This document shows, one piece after another, positions 18,044 through 26,623 of a stretch of 64,000 nucleotides of DNA. Under the pieces are notes generated by a model. It saw nothing but the letters and a program-made list of their open reading frames with translations, searched no databases and was not told the origin of the DNA. Where the stretch lies: NCBI GenBank assembly GCA_963772225.1, contig CAVYWD010000002.1, positions 2,294,001 to 2,358,000 of the forward strand, written 5' to 3'. Numbering within the stretch: position 1 is the first letter of the stretch; every line of letters begins with the position of its first letter. The translations under genes were made by a program, and so were the position numbers. This DNA comes from CAVYWD01 sp963772225 (GTDB lineage Bacteria; Myxococcota; Myxococcia; Myxococcales; UBA5297).

Positions 18044-19268
18044 TCAGGAAAGCACCCGCGTGCGGACGCTGGTCACGAGAGAGGCGATCCCCTCGCCCAC
18101 TGCCGCGGAGACGTCCTGATCGATGTCCATGACGAGGTAGCCGATGCGGGCGTCGGTGGCCAGGACCTGCGCGTGGATGTTGGCGTTCCTCTCCGAGACG
18201 ATGCGGTTCACGTCGCGCAGCACGCCAGGGACGTTGCGGTGGACGTGGAGGACGCGGTGGGTCTTGGGGCTGGCCGGCAGCTCGACGTTCGGGAAATTCA
18301 CGGCGCCGGTGGTCGCGCCCGTCTTGACGAAGCGGATGAGGCTCGTCGCCACCTCTCGGCCGATGGACGCCTGCGCCTCCGCCGTGGAGCCGCCGATGTG
18401 CGGCGTGAGGAGGACATTAGGCAGGCCGCAAAGCTCGCTCTGAAAGCGGTCGGAGTTGCCTTCCGGCTCCTCGGGGTACACGTCGACGGCGGCCCCGGCG
18501 AGGTGCCCGCCGCGCAGCGCCTCGGCCAGCGCGGGGATCTCCACCACGGTCCCGCGGCTCGCGTTGAGCAGGTAGCTTCCCTGGCGCATCGCCGCGAGCT
18601 GGGCTCGTCCGATGAGGTGATGCGTCTGCGCGGTCTCGGGCACGTGGCAGCGTGACGAAGTCCGCCAGGGCCAGCAGCTCGTCGAGGCTCTCGCAGGCGC
18701 GGTTGTTGCCCATGGGCAGCTTGGTCTGGACGTCGTAGAAGAGGACGCGCAGGCCCATGGCCTCGGCGAGCACGCCGACCTGCGAGCCGATGTGCCCGTA
18801 GCCCACCACCCCCAGGGTCTTGCCGCGCACCTCGTATGCGCCGGCCGAAGCCTTGCGCCACTGGCCGGCGTGCACCTCGCGAGAGCGATCGCCCAGCTGC
18901 CGGGCGAGCAAAACGACCTCGGCGATGATCATCTCCGCCACGCTTCGCGTGTTGCTGAACGGGGCGTTGAAGACCGGCACGCCCCGGCCCTCGGCGGCCT
19001 CGAGCGACACCTGGTTCGTGCCGATGCAGAAGCAGCCGACCGCGAGCAAGGAGTCCCCCGCCTCGAGCACCGCCTCCCGCACCTGCGTCTTGCTTCGGAT
19101 TCCCAGGACGTGGACGCCCTCGAGCCGCGCGCGCAGCTCGTTTTCCGGGACAGAGCGCGGCAGCGCCTCGACCTCGAAGCCCTCGGCGAGCAGCATGTCG
19201 CGGGCTCCACCGTGAATGTTCTCCAAAAGTAAGGCCCGGTGGGGCGCCCCGCTTGCGGTCTTCGGCAT
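18044..19268 (-). CDS. serA: D-3-phosphoglycerate dehydrogenase (apparent frameshift near 18650)
   Basis: The first enzyme of serine synthesis, oxidising 3-phosphoglycerate with NAD. The joined product would be 407 residues, close to the E. coli-type enzyme. Seen: GIRSKTQV (about 56), the Rossmann loop VVGYGHIGSQVG (about 149), LLNASRGTVVE, the catalytic HIGGSTAEAQ segment and a C-terminal ACT domain (NVPGVLRDVNRIV). The frame breaks at LADFVTL; CTGCCACGTG should read CTGCACGTG (H-V-P-E), so one extra C explains it. The start ATG has a strong AAGGAGG. Confidence 0.88.
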
Positions 19269-19538
19269 GAATCGGTCGCCTCCTTCCTAGCCTATTGATA
19301 CGGATGGGCGCGGCGCGGCGCAGCATTCTCTCGGCCGCGCGCTGGAGGCACGCGAGCCGAGGCGCGCGTCGCAAGTCGCCCGGGCCACAACGAAGGAAGC
19401 CGAACCGCATCGAGGGCGCAAACTCGTCGGCGCCAAGTCGGCGCGGGCGGGCAAAGACTTCGGGCCCCAGCTTCGGGCAAGGCCAAGGGTCAGGAGGTAG
19501 CGCGAAACTTTGATCGCCGCGCACACCTCTCCCCTTCG
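19269..19538. other. Intergenic stretch upstream of serA
   Basis: About 270 bp (to the hairpin repeat that follows) between serA and the 3' end of the kinase gene. I see no supported gene or RNA. Since serA is read leftward from 19268, its promoter should lie here; no clear hexamer pair stands out. Confidence 0.35.
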
Positions 19539-19578
19539 CCCCCTCCCCGCAAAGCGGGGAGGGGGTTGGGGGGTGAGG
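19539..19578. repeat. GC-rich hairpin repeat, copy 1 (downstream of kinase gene)
   Basis: CCCCCTCCCCGC and GCGGGGAGGGGG pair across an AAA-centred loop, followed by TTGGGGGGTGAGG. The same unit occurs at 22586-22626. Each copy lies just past the stop of a leftward gene, so it may act as a transcription end or an mRNA 3' stabiliser. Confidence 0.75.
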
Positions 19579-19589
19579 TAACGGCATTC

Positions 19590-21146
19590 TCAAGGCAGGA
19601 GGTCGGCCTCGAGAGCAGATTGCTTTTGGGCGAGCACGGTCACGGTCTGGTCGAAGGGCCGAAACCCTGGGTGCTCGACCCGAACCGTGTACTTGCCGGG
19701 CGGCAGCGACAGCGTCAGCGGCGTGGAGCCCCGGGGCACTCCGTCGACCTTCACGGTCGCCGGGTATTGCCGCCCGCTCAGGACGGAGGTGACCCGGAGG
19801 GTCCCGCGGGCGGGGCGGGGCGCGGGCGCGGGCTCGACGGCGGCGCTGGCGGCGGCCGCGGGCCTCTTGGCCGGCGGTGGCTCGCGGAGGAGAAAGTAGC
19901 CGACGACGAGAGCAGCGCTAATGAGCGCGCTCGCCGCCATTCCCAGGGCGACCGCGAGCGAGCGCGAGCGCCTCGGTGGCGAGCGGGCGGCGCGGGGCGG
20001 TTCTGCCCGTAGCGCGGCGAGCTGCGGCGCGTCGGCCTGAGGCGCCGGCGCGGCCGACCACCCTTCGGGCGGCGGGAAGGGCGCCTCTTCGGCGCTCATC
20101 GCCTCGGGCGGTGCAGTGCTCGGCTCCTCAGCGGACGAGGTGCCGAGCTCCTCTGTTGCCGCTCGCTCGGGCCAGCACGCGACCAGGGCGCGGTAGAGCT
20201 CGTCCGCGCTCTGGAAGCGTTCTTCGGGGAGCTTCGCCAAGGCGCGGTCCAGCATCTTCGCCAGGCTGAGCGGGAGGTCGGGTCGCCACTGCGAGACATC
20301 GGGCGGCGTCGCGTAGGCGTGCTGCTGGACGACGGCGAGCTCGGTCTCGCCCACGAACGGAGGCGTACCGGCAAGGCACTCGAACAGCACCACCGCCAGG
20401 GCGTAGACGTCCGCGCGGTGGTCGACGGCCGAGCTGCCGCGCGCCTGCTCGGGCGACATGTAGTGCGGGGTCCCGAAGACCGACCCGACCCGCGTGAGCC
20501 CCGAGTGCGCCGGGTCGCGAAGCACGCCGAAGTCGAGGATGGTTGCGTGCCCGTCGGGGCCGACGAAGATGTTCGCGGCCTTCAGGTCGCGGTGGACGCA
20601 GCCCTGAGCATGCAAGTGCGAGAGGCCGGCGCAAACCTGGACGAAGACGGAGAGGACCTCGACCCGCGCCAGTCGCGCACCGGCGGCCTGCCGGCGCTCG
20701 AGGAGCTGAGCGAGCGTCATGCCCTCCAGCTTCTTCATCACCATGAAGGGCCGCACGCCATGCCGTCCCACTGCATAGACGGGCACGACGTTCGGGTGCT
20801 CGAGCTTCGCGGTCAGGCGGGCCTCGCGCTCGAAGCGCGCGACGAACTCGGCGTCGGAGGAGAGCTCCCGCGCCAGGACCTTGATGGCGACCTTCCGGTC
20901 GAGGGCTAGGTCGTGGGCCAGGAAGACGGTGCCCATGCCGCCGGCGCCGAGCTTGCTCTCGATTCGCCACTTGCCTTCGAAGAGCTCCCCCGAGCGGATG
21001 GACGGCAGCACCGGGCCCTCGGCGGTAGAGGCGACCGCGAGAGCCGGAGACGGCGAAAGCGCCTGCCGACAGCTCGCGCAAAGCGCGCCCGCGGTGCTCG
21101 TTGGGCGGTCGCAGCGCGGACAGCGAGCCGCCTCGGGTGAGGACAT
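19590..21146 (-). CDS. Membrane serine/threonine protein kinase with zinc ribbon and PEGA domain
   Basis: A 518-residue bacterial eukaryote-like kinase. It has an N-terminal zinc ribbon (CPRC...CASC, residues 9-26), a glycine loop GAGGMG (67-72), a catalytic Lys in AIKVL (89), HRDLK (185-189), DFG (205-207) and GTPHYMSPEQ (about 223). A Pro/Ala linker, one transmembrane helix near 395-420 and a C-terminal PEGA domain (KVDGVPRGSTPLTLSLPPGKY) follow. The PEGA part should face the periplasm. ATG at 21146 was preferred since the zinc ribbon follows at once; a longer frame runs 23 codons upstream. Confidence 0.9.
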   Translation of the reverse strand: MSSPEAARCPRCDRPTSTAGALCASCRQALSPSPALAVASTAEGPVLPSIRSGELFEGKWRIESKLGAGGMGTVFLAHDLALDRKVAIKVLARELSSDAEFVARFEREARLTAKLEHPNVVPVYAVGRHGVRPFMVMKKLEGMTLAQLLERRQAAGARLARVEVLSVFVQVCAGLSHLHAQGCVHRDLKAANIFVGPDGHATILDFGVLRDPAHSGLTRVGSVFGTPHYMSPEQARGSSAVDHRADVYALAVVLFECLAGTPPFVGETELAVVQQHAYATPPDVSQWRPDLPLSLAKMLDRALAKLPEERFQSADELYRALVACWPERAATEELGTSSAEEPSTAPPEAMSAEEAPFPPPEGWSAAPAPQADAPQLAALRAEPPRAARSPPRRSRSLAVALGMAASALISAALVVGYFLLREPPPAKRPAAAASAAVEPAPAPRPARGTLRVTSVLSGRQYPATVKVDGVPRGSTPLTLSLPPGKYTVRVEHPGFRPFDQTVTVLAQKQSALEADLLP

Positions 21147-21274
21147 CGCTACGGCCCTCGCGGCGTGGAGAGAGGCAACTTTGGGACCATACCGCGCGGC
21201 CCTTGCCGACTTCAACGAACGGAAACGCGAGTGTGTCCGAGCCCCCTAGGCACACTCGACAGCTGGACGCAAGT

Positions 21275-21289
21275 GGGTTACGGTAACCC
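21275..21289. promoter_or_regulatory. Perfect palindrome upstream of first cold-shock gene
   Basis: GGGTTAC-G-GTAACCC is a perfect 7+1+7 inverted repeat 70 bp before the cold-shock start codon, between the divergent kinase and csp genes. It could be an operator or a leader hairpin; nothing else is known. Confidence 0.4.
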
Positions 21290-21359
21290 CCCAGCAATGG
21301 CCGACACTGGCTGTGCCGAGCGGCAAGGGGCCGCTCGAATCGGGAAAGAAGAGACGCGA

Positions 21360-21566
21360 ATGTCTACGGGTACCGTCAAGTGGTTCAACGACGCCAAAGG
21401 CTTCGGCTTTATCACTCAAGACAGCGGCGGCGAGGACGTCTTCTGCCACTACAGCGCCATCCAAGCCGATGGCTTCCGCTCCCTGGCTGAAGGCCAGAAG
21501 GTGGAGTTCGACGTGAATCGCGGGCCGAAGGGCCTTCAGGCCGCCAACGTCAGGCCGGTCGCGTAG
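21360..21566 (+). CDS. Cold-shock domain protein 1
   Basis: A 68-residue single OB-fold RNA/ssDNA chaperone. RNP1 KGFGFI (residues 12-17), RNP2 DVFCHYSAI (about 26-34), and the closing GPKGLQAANV are present. The ATG at 21360 gives the normal family length; the frame stays open upstream without family similarity. RNP2 has Cys-His-Tyr where the second copy has Val-His-His. It is followed by its own terminator. Confidence 0.95.
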   Translation: MSTGTVKWFNDAKGFGFITQDSGGEDVFCHYSAIQADGFRSLAEGQKVEFDVNRGPKGLQAANVRPVA

Positions 21567-21592
21567 TCGTTCTCTTCACCCTGCCCGTGTGA

Positions 21593-21632
21593 GAGCCCGG
21601 TAACCCTTGGCGGGGGACCGGGCTCTTGCGTT
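21593..21632 (+). terminator. Rho-independent-type terminator after csp 1
   Basis: GAGCCCGG at 21593-21600 pairs with CCGGGCTC at 21618-21625, followed by a short T-containing run (TTGCGTTT). It lies 26 bp after the first cold-shock stop and separates the tandem copies. Confidence 0.75.
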
Positions 21633-21876
21633 TGGTGGCGCATCCTCTGGTGTTTCGGCCCAGCCTCGGGCGCGCGCGAATGGACGGAAGGAGTGGGTGG
21701 GCGTTACGGAGCGTGAGAATTCGCAAAGGGTCGTTTGCTGAACGGCAGCGAATACGCGCGCAGGCGTCGCTCGACTTCCCTGGAAAGTGGGCTTTATGCT
21801 CGCGAGCAGTCCCAGTGCAAGTCGCGCTTGGGCCGGGTCGGCACAATGCTCCGCCCGTAACATGCAAGGAAGAACA

Positions 21877-22083
21877 ATGGCAACCGGTACTGTGAAGTGG
21901 TTCAACGATGCGAAGGGGTTCGGCTTCATCGTGCAGGATAACGGGGGCGAGGACGTGTTCGTCCATCACACCGCGATCCAGGCAGACGGTTTCCGCAGCC
22001 TTGCGGAAGGCCAGAAGGTGGAGTTCGAGGTGGCGAAGGGACCGAAGGGCCTTCAGGCCTCCAAAGTTCGCGCCGTCACCTAA
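21877..22083 (+). CDS. Cold-shock domain protein 2
   Basis: A second 68-residue cold-shock protein, similar to the first over nearly its whole length. KGFGFI (12-17), DVFVHHTAI (26-34) and the same GPKGLQA ending are seen. The ATG at 21877 follows AAGGAAGAA. The 244 bp after the first gene's terminator should hold an independent promoter and leader. Tandem copies with separate terminators suggest duplication and separate control. Confidence 0.95.
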   Translation: MATGTVKWFNDAKGFGFIVQDNGGEDVFVHHTAIQADGFRSLAEGQKVEFEVAKGPKGLQASKVRAVT

Positions 22084-22110
22084 TTGTTAGGAGACACCTG
22101 CGGCTGCCTA

Positions 22111-22140
22111 GGCCCGGCTCGGGGAGCCGGGCCTTCTTTA
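22111..22140 (+). terminator. Rho-independent terminator after csp 2
   Basis: GGCCCGGCTC at 22111-22120 pairs perfectly with GAGCCGGGCC at 22125-22134 across a GGGG loop, followed by TTCTTTA. Confidence 0.88.
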
Positions 22141-22169
22141 TGTCGGCGCTCGCCTCGGCTCTCCTGAGC

Positions 22170-22463
22170 TCACCAGTATCCCGTCGAGAGCCGCACGCGC
22201 GCCGCAGGGTCCCGCACCCAGCACTGGCAGCTCAAGCGGTCCTGGCTCGAGGCCCCGTTCTTCTCGAGCACTTCGCATTCTCGCGGTTCCGTCGGACTGA
22301 GGGCGCTGGCCCCCTCCACGACCCGCACCGCGCACTTGCCGCACGCGCCGCGCCCGGAGCACGAGCTACCCACTGGCACACCGGCTCGCAGGAGCCTGCC
22401 GAGCAGCGTCCCTTCCCCCTCCACCTCGATCGTCTCGCGGCGCAGCTCGGCATAAAGCGGCAT
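22170..22463 (-). CDS. [2Fe-2S] ferredoxin
   Basis: A 97-residue plant/adrenodoxin-like electron carrier. Cluster ligands: CSGRGACGKC (residues 35-44 give three Cys) and the fourth Cys in LSCQCWV near residue 79. The C-x5-C-x2-C spacing is typical of the fold. The start is ATG at 22463. It stands alone between the cold-shock genes and ygiQ, so its partner enzyme cannot be told from context. Confidence 0.88.
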   Translation of the reverse strand: MPLYAELRRETIEVEGEGTLLGRLLRAGVPVGSSCSGRGACGKCAVRVVEGASALSPTEPRECEVLEKNGASSQDRLSCQCWVRDPAARVRLSTGYW

Positions 22464-22585
22464 TGAAGAGAAGTGTAACGGCGGCGGGGGACCGGATCGA
22501 GCGCGGGCATCTCGCAGTTCGACCCGACAGCCGAAACTCCGCAGCCTGCTCGCAAGCAGGCGGGCCGTCTTGGTCCCTCCCGGTC

Positions 22586-22626
22586 GCCCCCTCCCCGCGA
22601 GCGGGGAGGGGGTTGGGGGGTGAGGA
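22586..22626. repeat. GC-rich hairpin repeat, copy 2 (downstream of ygiQ)
   Basis: The same unit as 19539-19578: CCCCCTCCCCGC, then GCGGGGAGGGGG and TTGGGGGGTGAGG. It ends one base before the ygiQ stop codon on the opposite strand. Confidence 0.75.
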
Positions 22627-22627
22627 C

Positions 22628-24490
22628 CTACCGCCTCTTCGGAGGAATTCCCTTCGGATCCGCATGAGGCCCTCGGCGCCCGAGCTTGCGCATCGCCCGC
22701 TCGTAGTAGGGCTTCAAGTCGGGGTCAGCCCAGCACATCAAGGCCTTCTGCATTCTCTTCGCGTCGAGGTCGCGCGCGACTTCCACCGGCTTCATCGTCG
22801 CGGGGTTGAGACCGGTGTGGAACATGTCCGTGGCCAAGGTCATGGGCGTGGGCATGAAGTCCTGAACCTGCCGTGGCTTCCAGCCGTTGCTTTTCAGGTA
22901 GTCGTGCAGCTCTGCCGCGTCATCGAGCGAGCAGCCGGGGTGGCTCGAGAGAAAGTACGGGACGAGATATTGCTCCTTGCCCGCCTCGGCCGAGAGCGCC
23001 TCGAAGCGCGCGCGGAACCATTCGAAGTCCGCGAGCGGCGGCTTCCGCATGTGCCGGAGCACGCCGCTCGCGACGTGCTCGGGAGCCACCTTGAGTTGGC
23101 CGCTGACGTGGTGCGCGACGAGCTCCCGCAGGTAGGCGCCCCCGCTCCGGGCATCAGCGCGGATGACGTCGTAGCGCACGCCGCTCGCGACGAATGCGTG
23201 TCGGACGCCCGGCTGCGCCCGGGCCGACCGATAGAGGTCGACGAGCGGCCCGTGGTCCACGCGGAACTTCTTGCAGAGGCTCGGGAAGAGGCAGCTCGCG
23301 CGCCGGCACAGCTTCTGGGCCTCGGCGTCGTCGCAGCCCATGGACCAGAGGTTCGCGGTCGGGCCGCCGAGGTCGGAGAGGGTCCCGCGAAAGCCGGGCG
23401 ATGCGGCGATGTCGCGGACCTCCTCGAGCACGCTGGGAGCCGAGCGGCTCGAAATCTCGCGCCCCTGGTGCTCGGCGATGCTGCAGAAGGAGCAGCCTCC
23501 GCTGCACCCGCGGACCATCTGCACCGAGTGGCGTATCTGCTCGAATGCAGGGATGGTCGCGCCGGCGTAGCGCGGGTGCGGCGCGCGCGTGAAGGGAAGG
23601 CGGTAGACGCGGTCGAGCTCAGCGGTGGTGGGGCTCTGCGCCGGCGGCAAGCAGACGACCGCCCGGTCGCCGTGGCGCTGCACCAGGATCCGCGCGTTGG
23701 CCGGGTTGCTCTCCTGGTGGTAGAGGCGCGAGAAGCGCGCGTATGCCTCGGCGCTCGAGGAGACCTCCTCGAAGGCGGGCAGCTCCACGACCTGGCGCCC
23801 ATAGCGTTCCGCCAAGCCGGCCCAATCGCGTCGCGCGAACGCAAGGCCCGGCACGTCGTCGATGGCTTTCGGGTCCCCGCCCCGGGCGAGTCGGGCGGCG
23901 AGCGCGAGGAGCGGATTCTCGCCCTGCCCGAAGACGACGAAGTCGGCCTTGGCATCGAGGACTATCGCCCTTCGGACCGCGTCGTCCCAGAAGTCGTAAT
24001 GGGCGAGCCGGCGGAGCGAGGCCTCGATGCCGCCCAGCACGATGGGCACGCCCTTGAGCGCCTCGCGGCAGCGCTGCGAGTAGACGATGGCAGCTCGGTC
24101 GGGGCGCAGGCCGCCGACTCCGTCGGGCGAGTAGGCGTCGTCGCTGCGGCGCCGGCGGTGGGCCGTGTAGTGATTCACCATGGAGTCCATGGCTCCCGCG
24201 GTGATCCCGACGAAGAGCCTCGGCGCGCCGAGGGCCCGGAAGGCCGCGGCGTCTCGCCAGTCCGGCTGCGCCAGGATCCCCACGCGATGGCCGGCCGCTT
24301 CCAGCACGCGACCGATGACGGCAGCTCCGAAGGCGGGGTGATCGACGTAGGCGTCGCCCGTCACCAGAAGCACGTCGAGCTGATGCCACCCCCGCTCCTT
24401 CGCTTCCTCGAGCGAGGTCGGGAGGGGCCGCCGCCGGGCAAGCGGAATCGGGTCGGCAGGAGGGAGGGCTGCCAAGGACGATGGGACCAT
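22628..24490 (-). CDS. ygiQ: YgiQ-family radical SAM protein
   Basis: A 620-residue radical-SAM enzyme of the YgiQ/UPF0313 family, function unknown. The 4Fe-4S ligands lie in VRGCSGGCSFCSIAEHQG (C-x3-C-x2-C, about residue 335). The N-terminal B12-like domain is marked by DVLLVTGDAYVDHP and the C-terminal part by DFMPTPMTLATDM. The frame is open to 24586, but that extension would run through the SRP RNA terminator and gene, so the ATG at 24490 is preferred. The GC-rich hairpin repeat follows the stop. Confidence 0.92.
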   Translation of the reverse strand: MVPSSLAALPPADPIPLARRRPLPTSLEEAKERGWHQLDVLLVTGDAYVDHPAFGAAVIGRVLEAAGHRVGILAQPDWRDAAAFRALGAPRLFVGITAGAMDSMVNHYTAHRRRRSDDAYSPDGVGGLRPDRAAIVYSQRCREALKGVPIVLGGIEASLRRLAHYDFWDDAVRRAIVLDAKADFVVFGQGENPLLALAARLARGGDPKAIDDVPGLAFARRDWAGLAERYGRQVVELPAFEEVSSSAEAYARFSRLYHQESNPANARILVQRHGDRAVVCLPPAQSPTTAELDRVYRLPFTRAPHPRYAGATIPAFEQIRHSVQMVRGCSGGCSFCSIAEHQGREISSRSAPSVLEEVRDIAASPGFRGTLSDLGGPTANLWSMGCDDAEAQKLCRRASCLFPSLCKKFRVDHGPLVDLYRSARAQPGVRHAFVASGVRYDVIRADARSGGAYLRELVAHHVSGQLKVAPEHVASGVLRHMRKPPLADFEWFRARFEALSAEAGKEQYLVPYFLSSHPGCSLDDAAELHDYLKSNGWKPRQVQDFMPTPMTLATDMFHTGLNPATMKPVEVARDLDAKRMQKALMCWADPDLKPYYERAMRKLGRRGPHADPKGIPPKRR

Positions 24491-24523
24491 CGAGGAGATC
24501 GTAGGGCTGCTCCCTGGGCGCAC

Positions 24524-24569
24524 AAAAGGTGAGGGCCCGGGCCTCTCGGGGGAGAGATCCGGGCCCTCT
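24524..24569 (-). terminator. Terminator of the SRP RNA gene
   Basis: Read leftward, GAGGGCCCGG-A-TCTCTC pairs with GAGAG-G-CCCGGGCCCTC, followed by CACCTTTT. It lies just after the 3' end of the SRP RNA and before the ygiQ start, so the RNA and ygiQ are separate units. Confidence 0.85.
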
Positions 24570-24576
24570 TGATGAA

Positions 24577-24654
24577 GGTCGGGCACACGAGAATGTGCGC
24601 TGCCGTTGCTTCCTTCCGGACCTGGCGGGGTTCACGACACCCCGTTGCCCGACC
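24577..24654 (-). ncRNA. ffs: Signal recognition particle RNA (4.5S type, short form)
   Basis: The minus strand carries the universal SRP domain-IV core GCCAGGTCCGGAAGGAAGCA with flanking AACGGCAGC. Closing helix GGTCGGGC (5') pairs with GCCCGACC (3'), giving a hairpin of about 78 nt. The product binds Ffh and guides membrane-protein targeting. Exact ends are set by the closing helix; a few more bases on each side may be transcribed. It sits next to tRNA-Ser genes. Confidence 0.93.
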
Positions 24655-24739
24655 GTAATCTTCTTTGAAGCTTAAGCGACAGAGTCGCCTGAGGCTACCT
24701 GCATCTTTCCGCGCGCGAGCCCTAGGCCCGAGCTGGAGC

Positions 24740-24825
24740 GGAGAGGGTGGGAGTCGAACCCACGGTACCCTTGCGAGTACACAAGATTTCCAATCTTGCT
24801 CCTTCGGCCACTCGGACACCTCTCC
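24740..24825 (-). tRNA. tRNA-Ser (anticodon GGA)
   Basis: An 86-nt class II tRNA. The minus strand starts GGAGAGGTGTCCGAG, has the anticodon loop TTGGAAA (GGA), a long variable arm (GTACTCGCAAGGGTAC) and the T-loop GGTTCGACTCC, and closes with CCTCTCC. The extended variable arm is diagnostic of tRNA-Ser. CCA is not encoded. Confidence 0.97.
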
Positions 24826-24840
24826 AACGGCGTGAAATGC

Positions 24841-24927
24841 GGAGAGCGTAGGATTCGAACCTACGGTACCGTTGCCGGTACACTGGATTTCGAGTCCAGC
24901 GCCTTAGACCAGCTCGGCCAGCTCTCC
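24841..24927 (-). tRNA. tRNA-Ser (anticodon CGA)
   Basis: An 87-nt class II tRNA. The minus strand starts GGAGAGCTGGCCGAG, has the anticodon stem-loop CTGGACTCGAAATCCAG (CGA), a long variable arm and the T-loop GGTTCGAATCC, and ends GCTCTCC. It lies 15 bp upstream of the GGA isoacceptor and close behind tadA, so the three may be co-transcribed. Confidence 0.97.
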
Positions 24928-24944
24928 AAATTCTTTGTCGGGCG

Positions 24945-25448
24945 TCACGTCTCGGCGCGCCGCTCCTCGCGGAGTCGGCGAAAGAATTCCTTGAGCTGCG
25001 CGCTGCACTCAGCTGCCAGCACTCCTTCGACGACCTCGGCGCGGTGGTTCAGTCGCGGGTCGGCGAGGAGGTTCATGAGGGAGCCCACGGCGCCCGCCTT
25101 GGGGTCGCGCGCGCCGAAGACGACGCGGTCGACGCGAGCGAGGACCAAGGCTCCTGCGCACATGGCACAGGGCTCTAGGGTGACGTAGAGGGTTACGCCG
25201 GTCAGCCGCCAGGCGCCCAAGGATTTCGCTGCCGCCTGGATCGCCAGAATTTCGGCGTGGGCGGTGGGGTCGTGGAAGGCCTCGCGCCGGTTGCGCCCCG
25301 CGGAGATGACCTCTTCGCCACGAACCGCGATAGCCCCAACGGGGATTTCGCCCTCGGCCTGCGCGAGCTCCGCCTCGGCGAGAGCACGGCGCATGAAGGC
25401 CTCGTGCCTCTCGAGCGCTGCTGGAGTCGTTACTTGCCCGTATTCCAT
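24945..25448 (-). CDS. tadA: tRNA-specific adenosine deaminase
   Basis: A 167-residue zinc enzyme converting A34 to inosine in tRNA-Arg(ACG). Zinc and proton-shuttle motif HAE in DPTAHAEILA (about residue 63) and PCAMC (about 92-96) are present, with the usual GRNRRE substrate segment. The ATG at 25448 (MEYGQVTT) was preferred; the frame is open seven codons further. Its placement directly upstream of two tRNA-Ser genes makes a small tRNA-maturation cluster. Confidence 0.92.
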   Translation of the reverse strand: MEYGQVTTPAALERHEAFMRRALAEAELAQAEGEIPVGAIAVRGEEVISAGRNRREAFHDPTAHAEILAIQAAAKSLGAWRLTGVTLYVTLEPCAMCAGALVLARVDRVVFGARDPKAGAVGSLMNLLADPRLNHRAEVVEGVLAAECSAQLKEFFRRLREERRAET

Positions 25449-25584
25449 TTGAAAAAGAGCGGCGCGCATCTTGCCGACTCTGTGGGCTGCAAGTCAAGTG
25501 CGCAAGCGGCGTTCCGGTCGGAGAGCGGCCGGCAGTGGCCTGCGCTAGTATCTTTCAGAGGTAGGTCGAAGGGAGTTTCACCGG

Positions 25585-25818
25585 ATGCCCGCTCTGCAGA
25601 TCGCGCCGCTCATCCTCTTGTTGTGGTCGGCGGAGATCTCGACGGCGGTCGGCAGCCGGGCCGCCGGGGAGCGGCGTCCCCGGCTCCAGGCTGACGAGTG
25701 TGCCCAGCGCGGGCTTGGGTGCGAGCGACGTTGCAACGCGCTGCGCGGGGCTGAAAAGCTGTCCTGCCAGACCGAGTGCCGCCTCGCCGCAAGCCGATGC
25801 CGCAGCGGCCGGCGCTAG
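25585..25818 (+). CDS. Small secreted six-cysteine protein, unknown
   Basis: A 77-residue frame. A hydrophobic N-terminus (LQIAPLILLLWSAEIS) looks like a signal peptide cleaved near residue 24. Six Cys follow in a compact mature part (ECAQ, GCER, RCNA, SCQT, ECRL, RCRS), spaced like three disulfides. GAAGGGAG lies upstream of the ATG. It is convergent with the bactofilin gene, 15 bp between stops. Family and function are not recognised; coding status is supported only by composition and signal. Confidence 0.5.
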   Translation: MPALQIAPLILLLWSAEISTAVGSRAAGERRPRLQADECAQRGLGCERRCNALRGAEKLSCQTECRLAASRCRSGRR

Positions 25819-25833
25819 GCGCGCTCCGCTCGG

Positions 25834-26382
25834 CTATTTCTTCTCGTCGGCGGACTTGAGCGGCGTCACGGTCGCCTGCTTGCCCAGGTTCTCCATCTTG
25901 CAAGAGCCCTCGTAGACCGCGCCCTTCTCGATGATGAGGGACGGCGCTTCGATGTTGCCCTTCACCTTGGCGCTGGCGCGAAGCTCGACGGCCTGGGCCG
26001 CCTTGATGTTTCCGATCACCTCGCCGAAGACCACGACGCTGCCGACGGTGATTTCCGCCGAGACGCGGGCGCCCTGGCTGATCTGCAGCCGGTCCTTGGA
26101 GAAGATCTCGCCGTTGAACTTGCCGTCGATGACGACCGTTCCATCGAAGGTGAGCTTTCCGTCGAATTCCGCGCCCTGACCGAGCAGGCTGTTGTGGCCT
26201 GATTCGCTGCGCAGTTCCTCGTGCTTCGGGGTGGCCATCGGCTTCTCCTTCATCCCTGGTTGGCTGCCGCTCGGGCTGCCGGGTTGGGGGCTGGGTACAG
26301 AAGATCGGACGTCGGGTACGGCGTTCGCACCGCCCTGACCTGCCGGCGCCGCTTCATCTGCCTTTTTCCCAAAGAGTCCCAT
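25834..26382 (-). CDS. Bactofilin
   Basis: A 182-residue cytoskeletal polymer protein. A Pro/Gly/Ser-rich N-terminal tail of about 60 residues is followed by the beta-helical bactofilin core: LLGQGAEFDGKLTFDGTVVIDG, then FGEVIGNIKAAQAVELRASAKVKGNIEAPSL split over several turns. In myxobacteria, bactofilins scaffold ParAB and position chromosomes. Placement just downstream of parB fits that known link. The 241-bp gap from parB suggests its own promoter. Confidence 0.92.
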   Translation of the reverse strand: MGLFGKKADEAAPAGQGGANAVPDVRSSVPSPQPGSPSGSQPGMKEKPMATPKHEELRSESGHNSLLGQGAEFDGKLTFDGTVVIDGKFNGEIFSKDRLQISQGARVSAEITVGSVVVFGEVIGNIKAAQAVELRASAKVKGNIEAPSLIIEKGAVYEGSCKMENLGKQATVTPLKSADEKK

Positions 26383-26623
26383 CTTCGCTCCACTCTGTCG
26401 GTCTTATGCTTTTCTCACAGCGGGTGCCCGCGAGCCCGACTCGCCGCGGCGCGTTTCTTCGAACCCCTCGACACAGGCAATGCTTCCCAGCCGAAGGCGG
26501 CTGACCATGCCCATCCGACCCGTCGGCCGCAAGGCAAATCTGCAGGCGACGCGCCGCCGACTGTGCGGAGCGTAACGCTTGGAAGGTCCGTGGAATCGGG
26601 TACTTACAATTCCTTACGCGCCT

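Noticed and set aside
22463..24532. 689-codon plus-strand frame
   Set aside because: It is antisense to ygiQ, whose radical SAM motif is clear on the minus strand.
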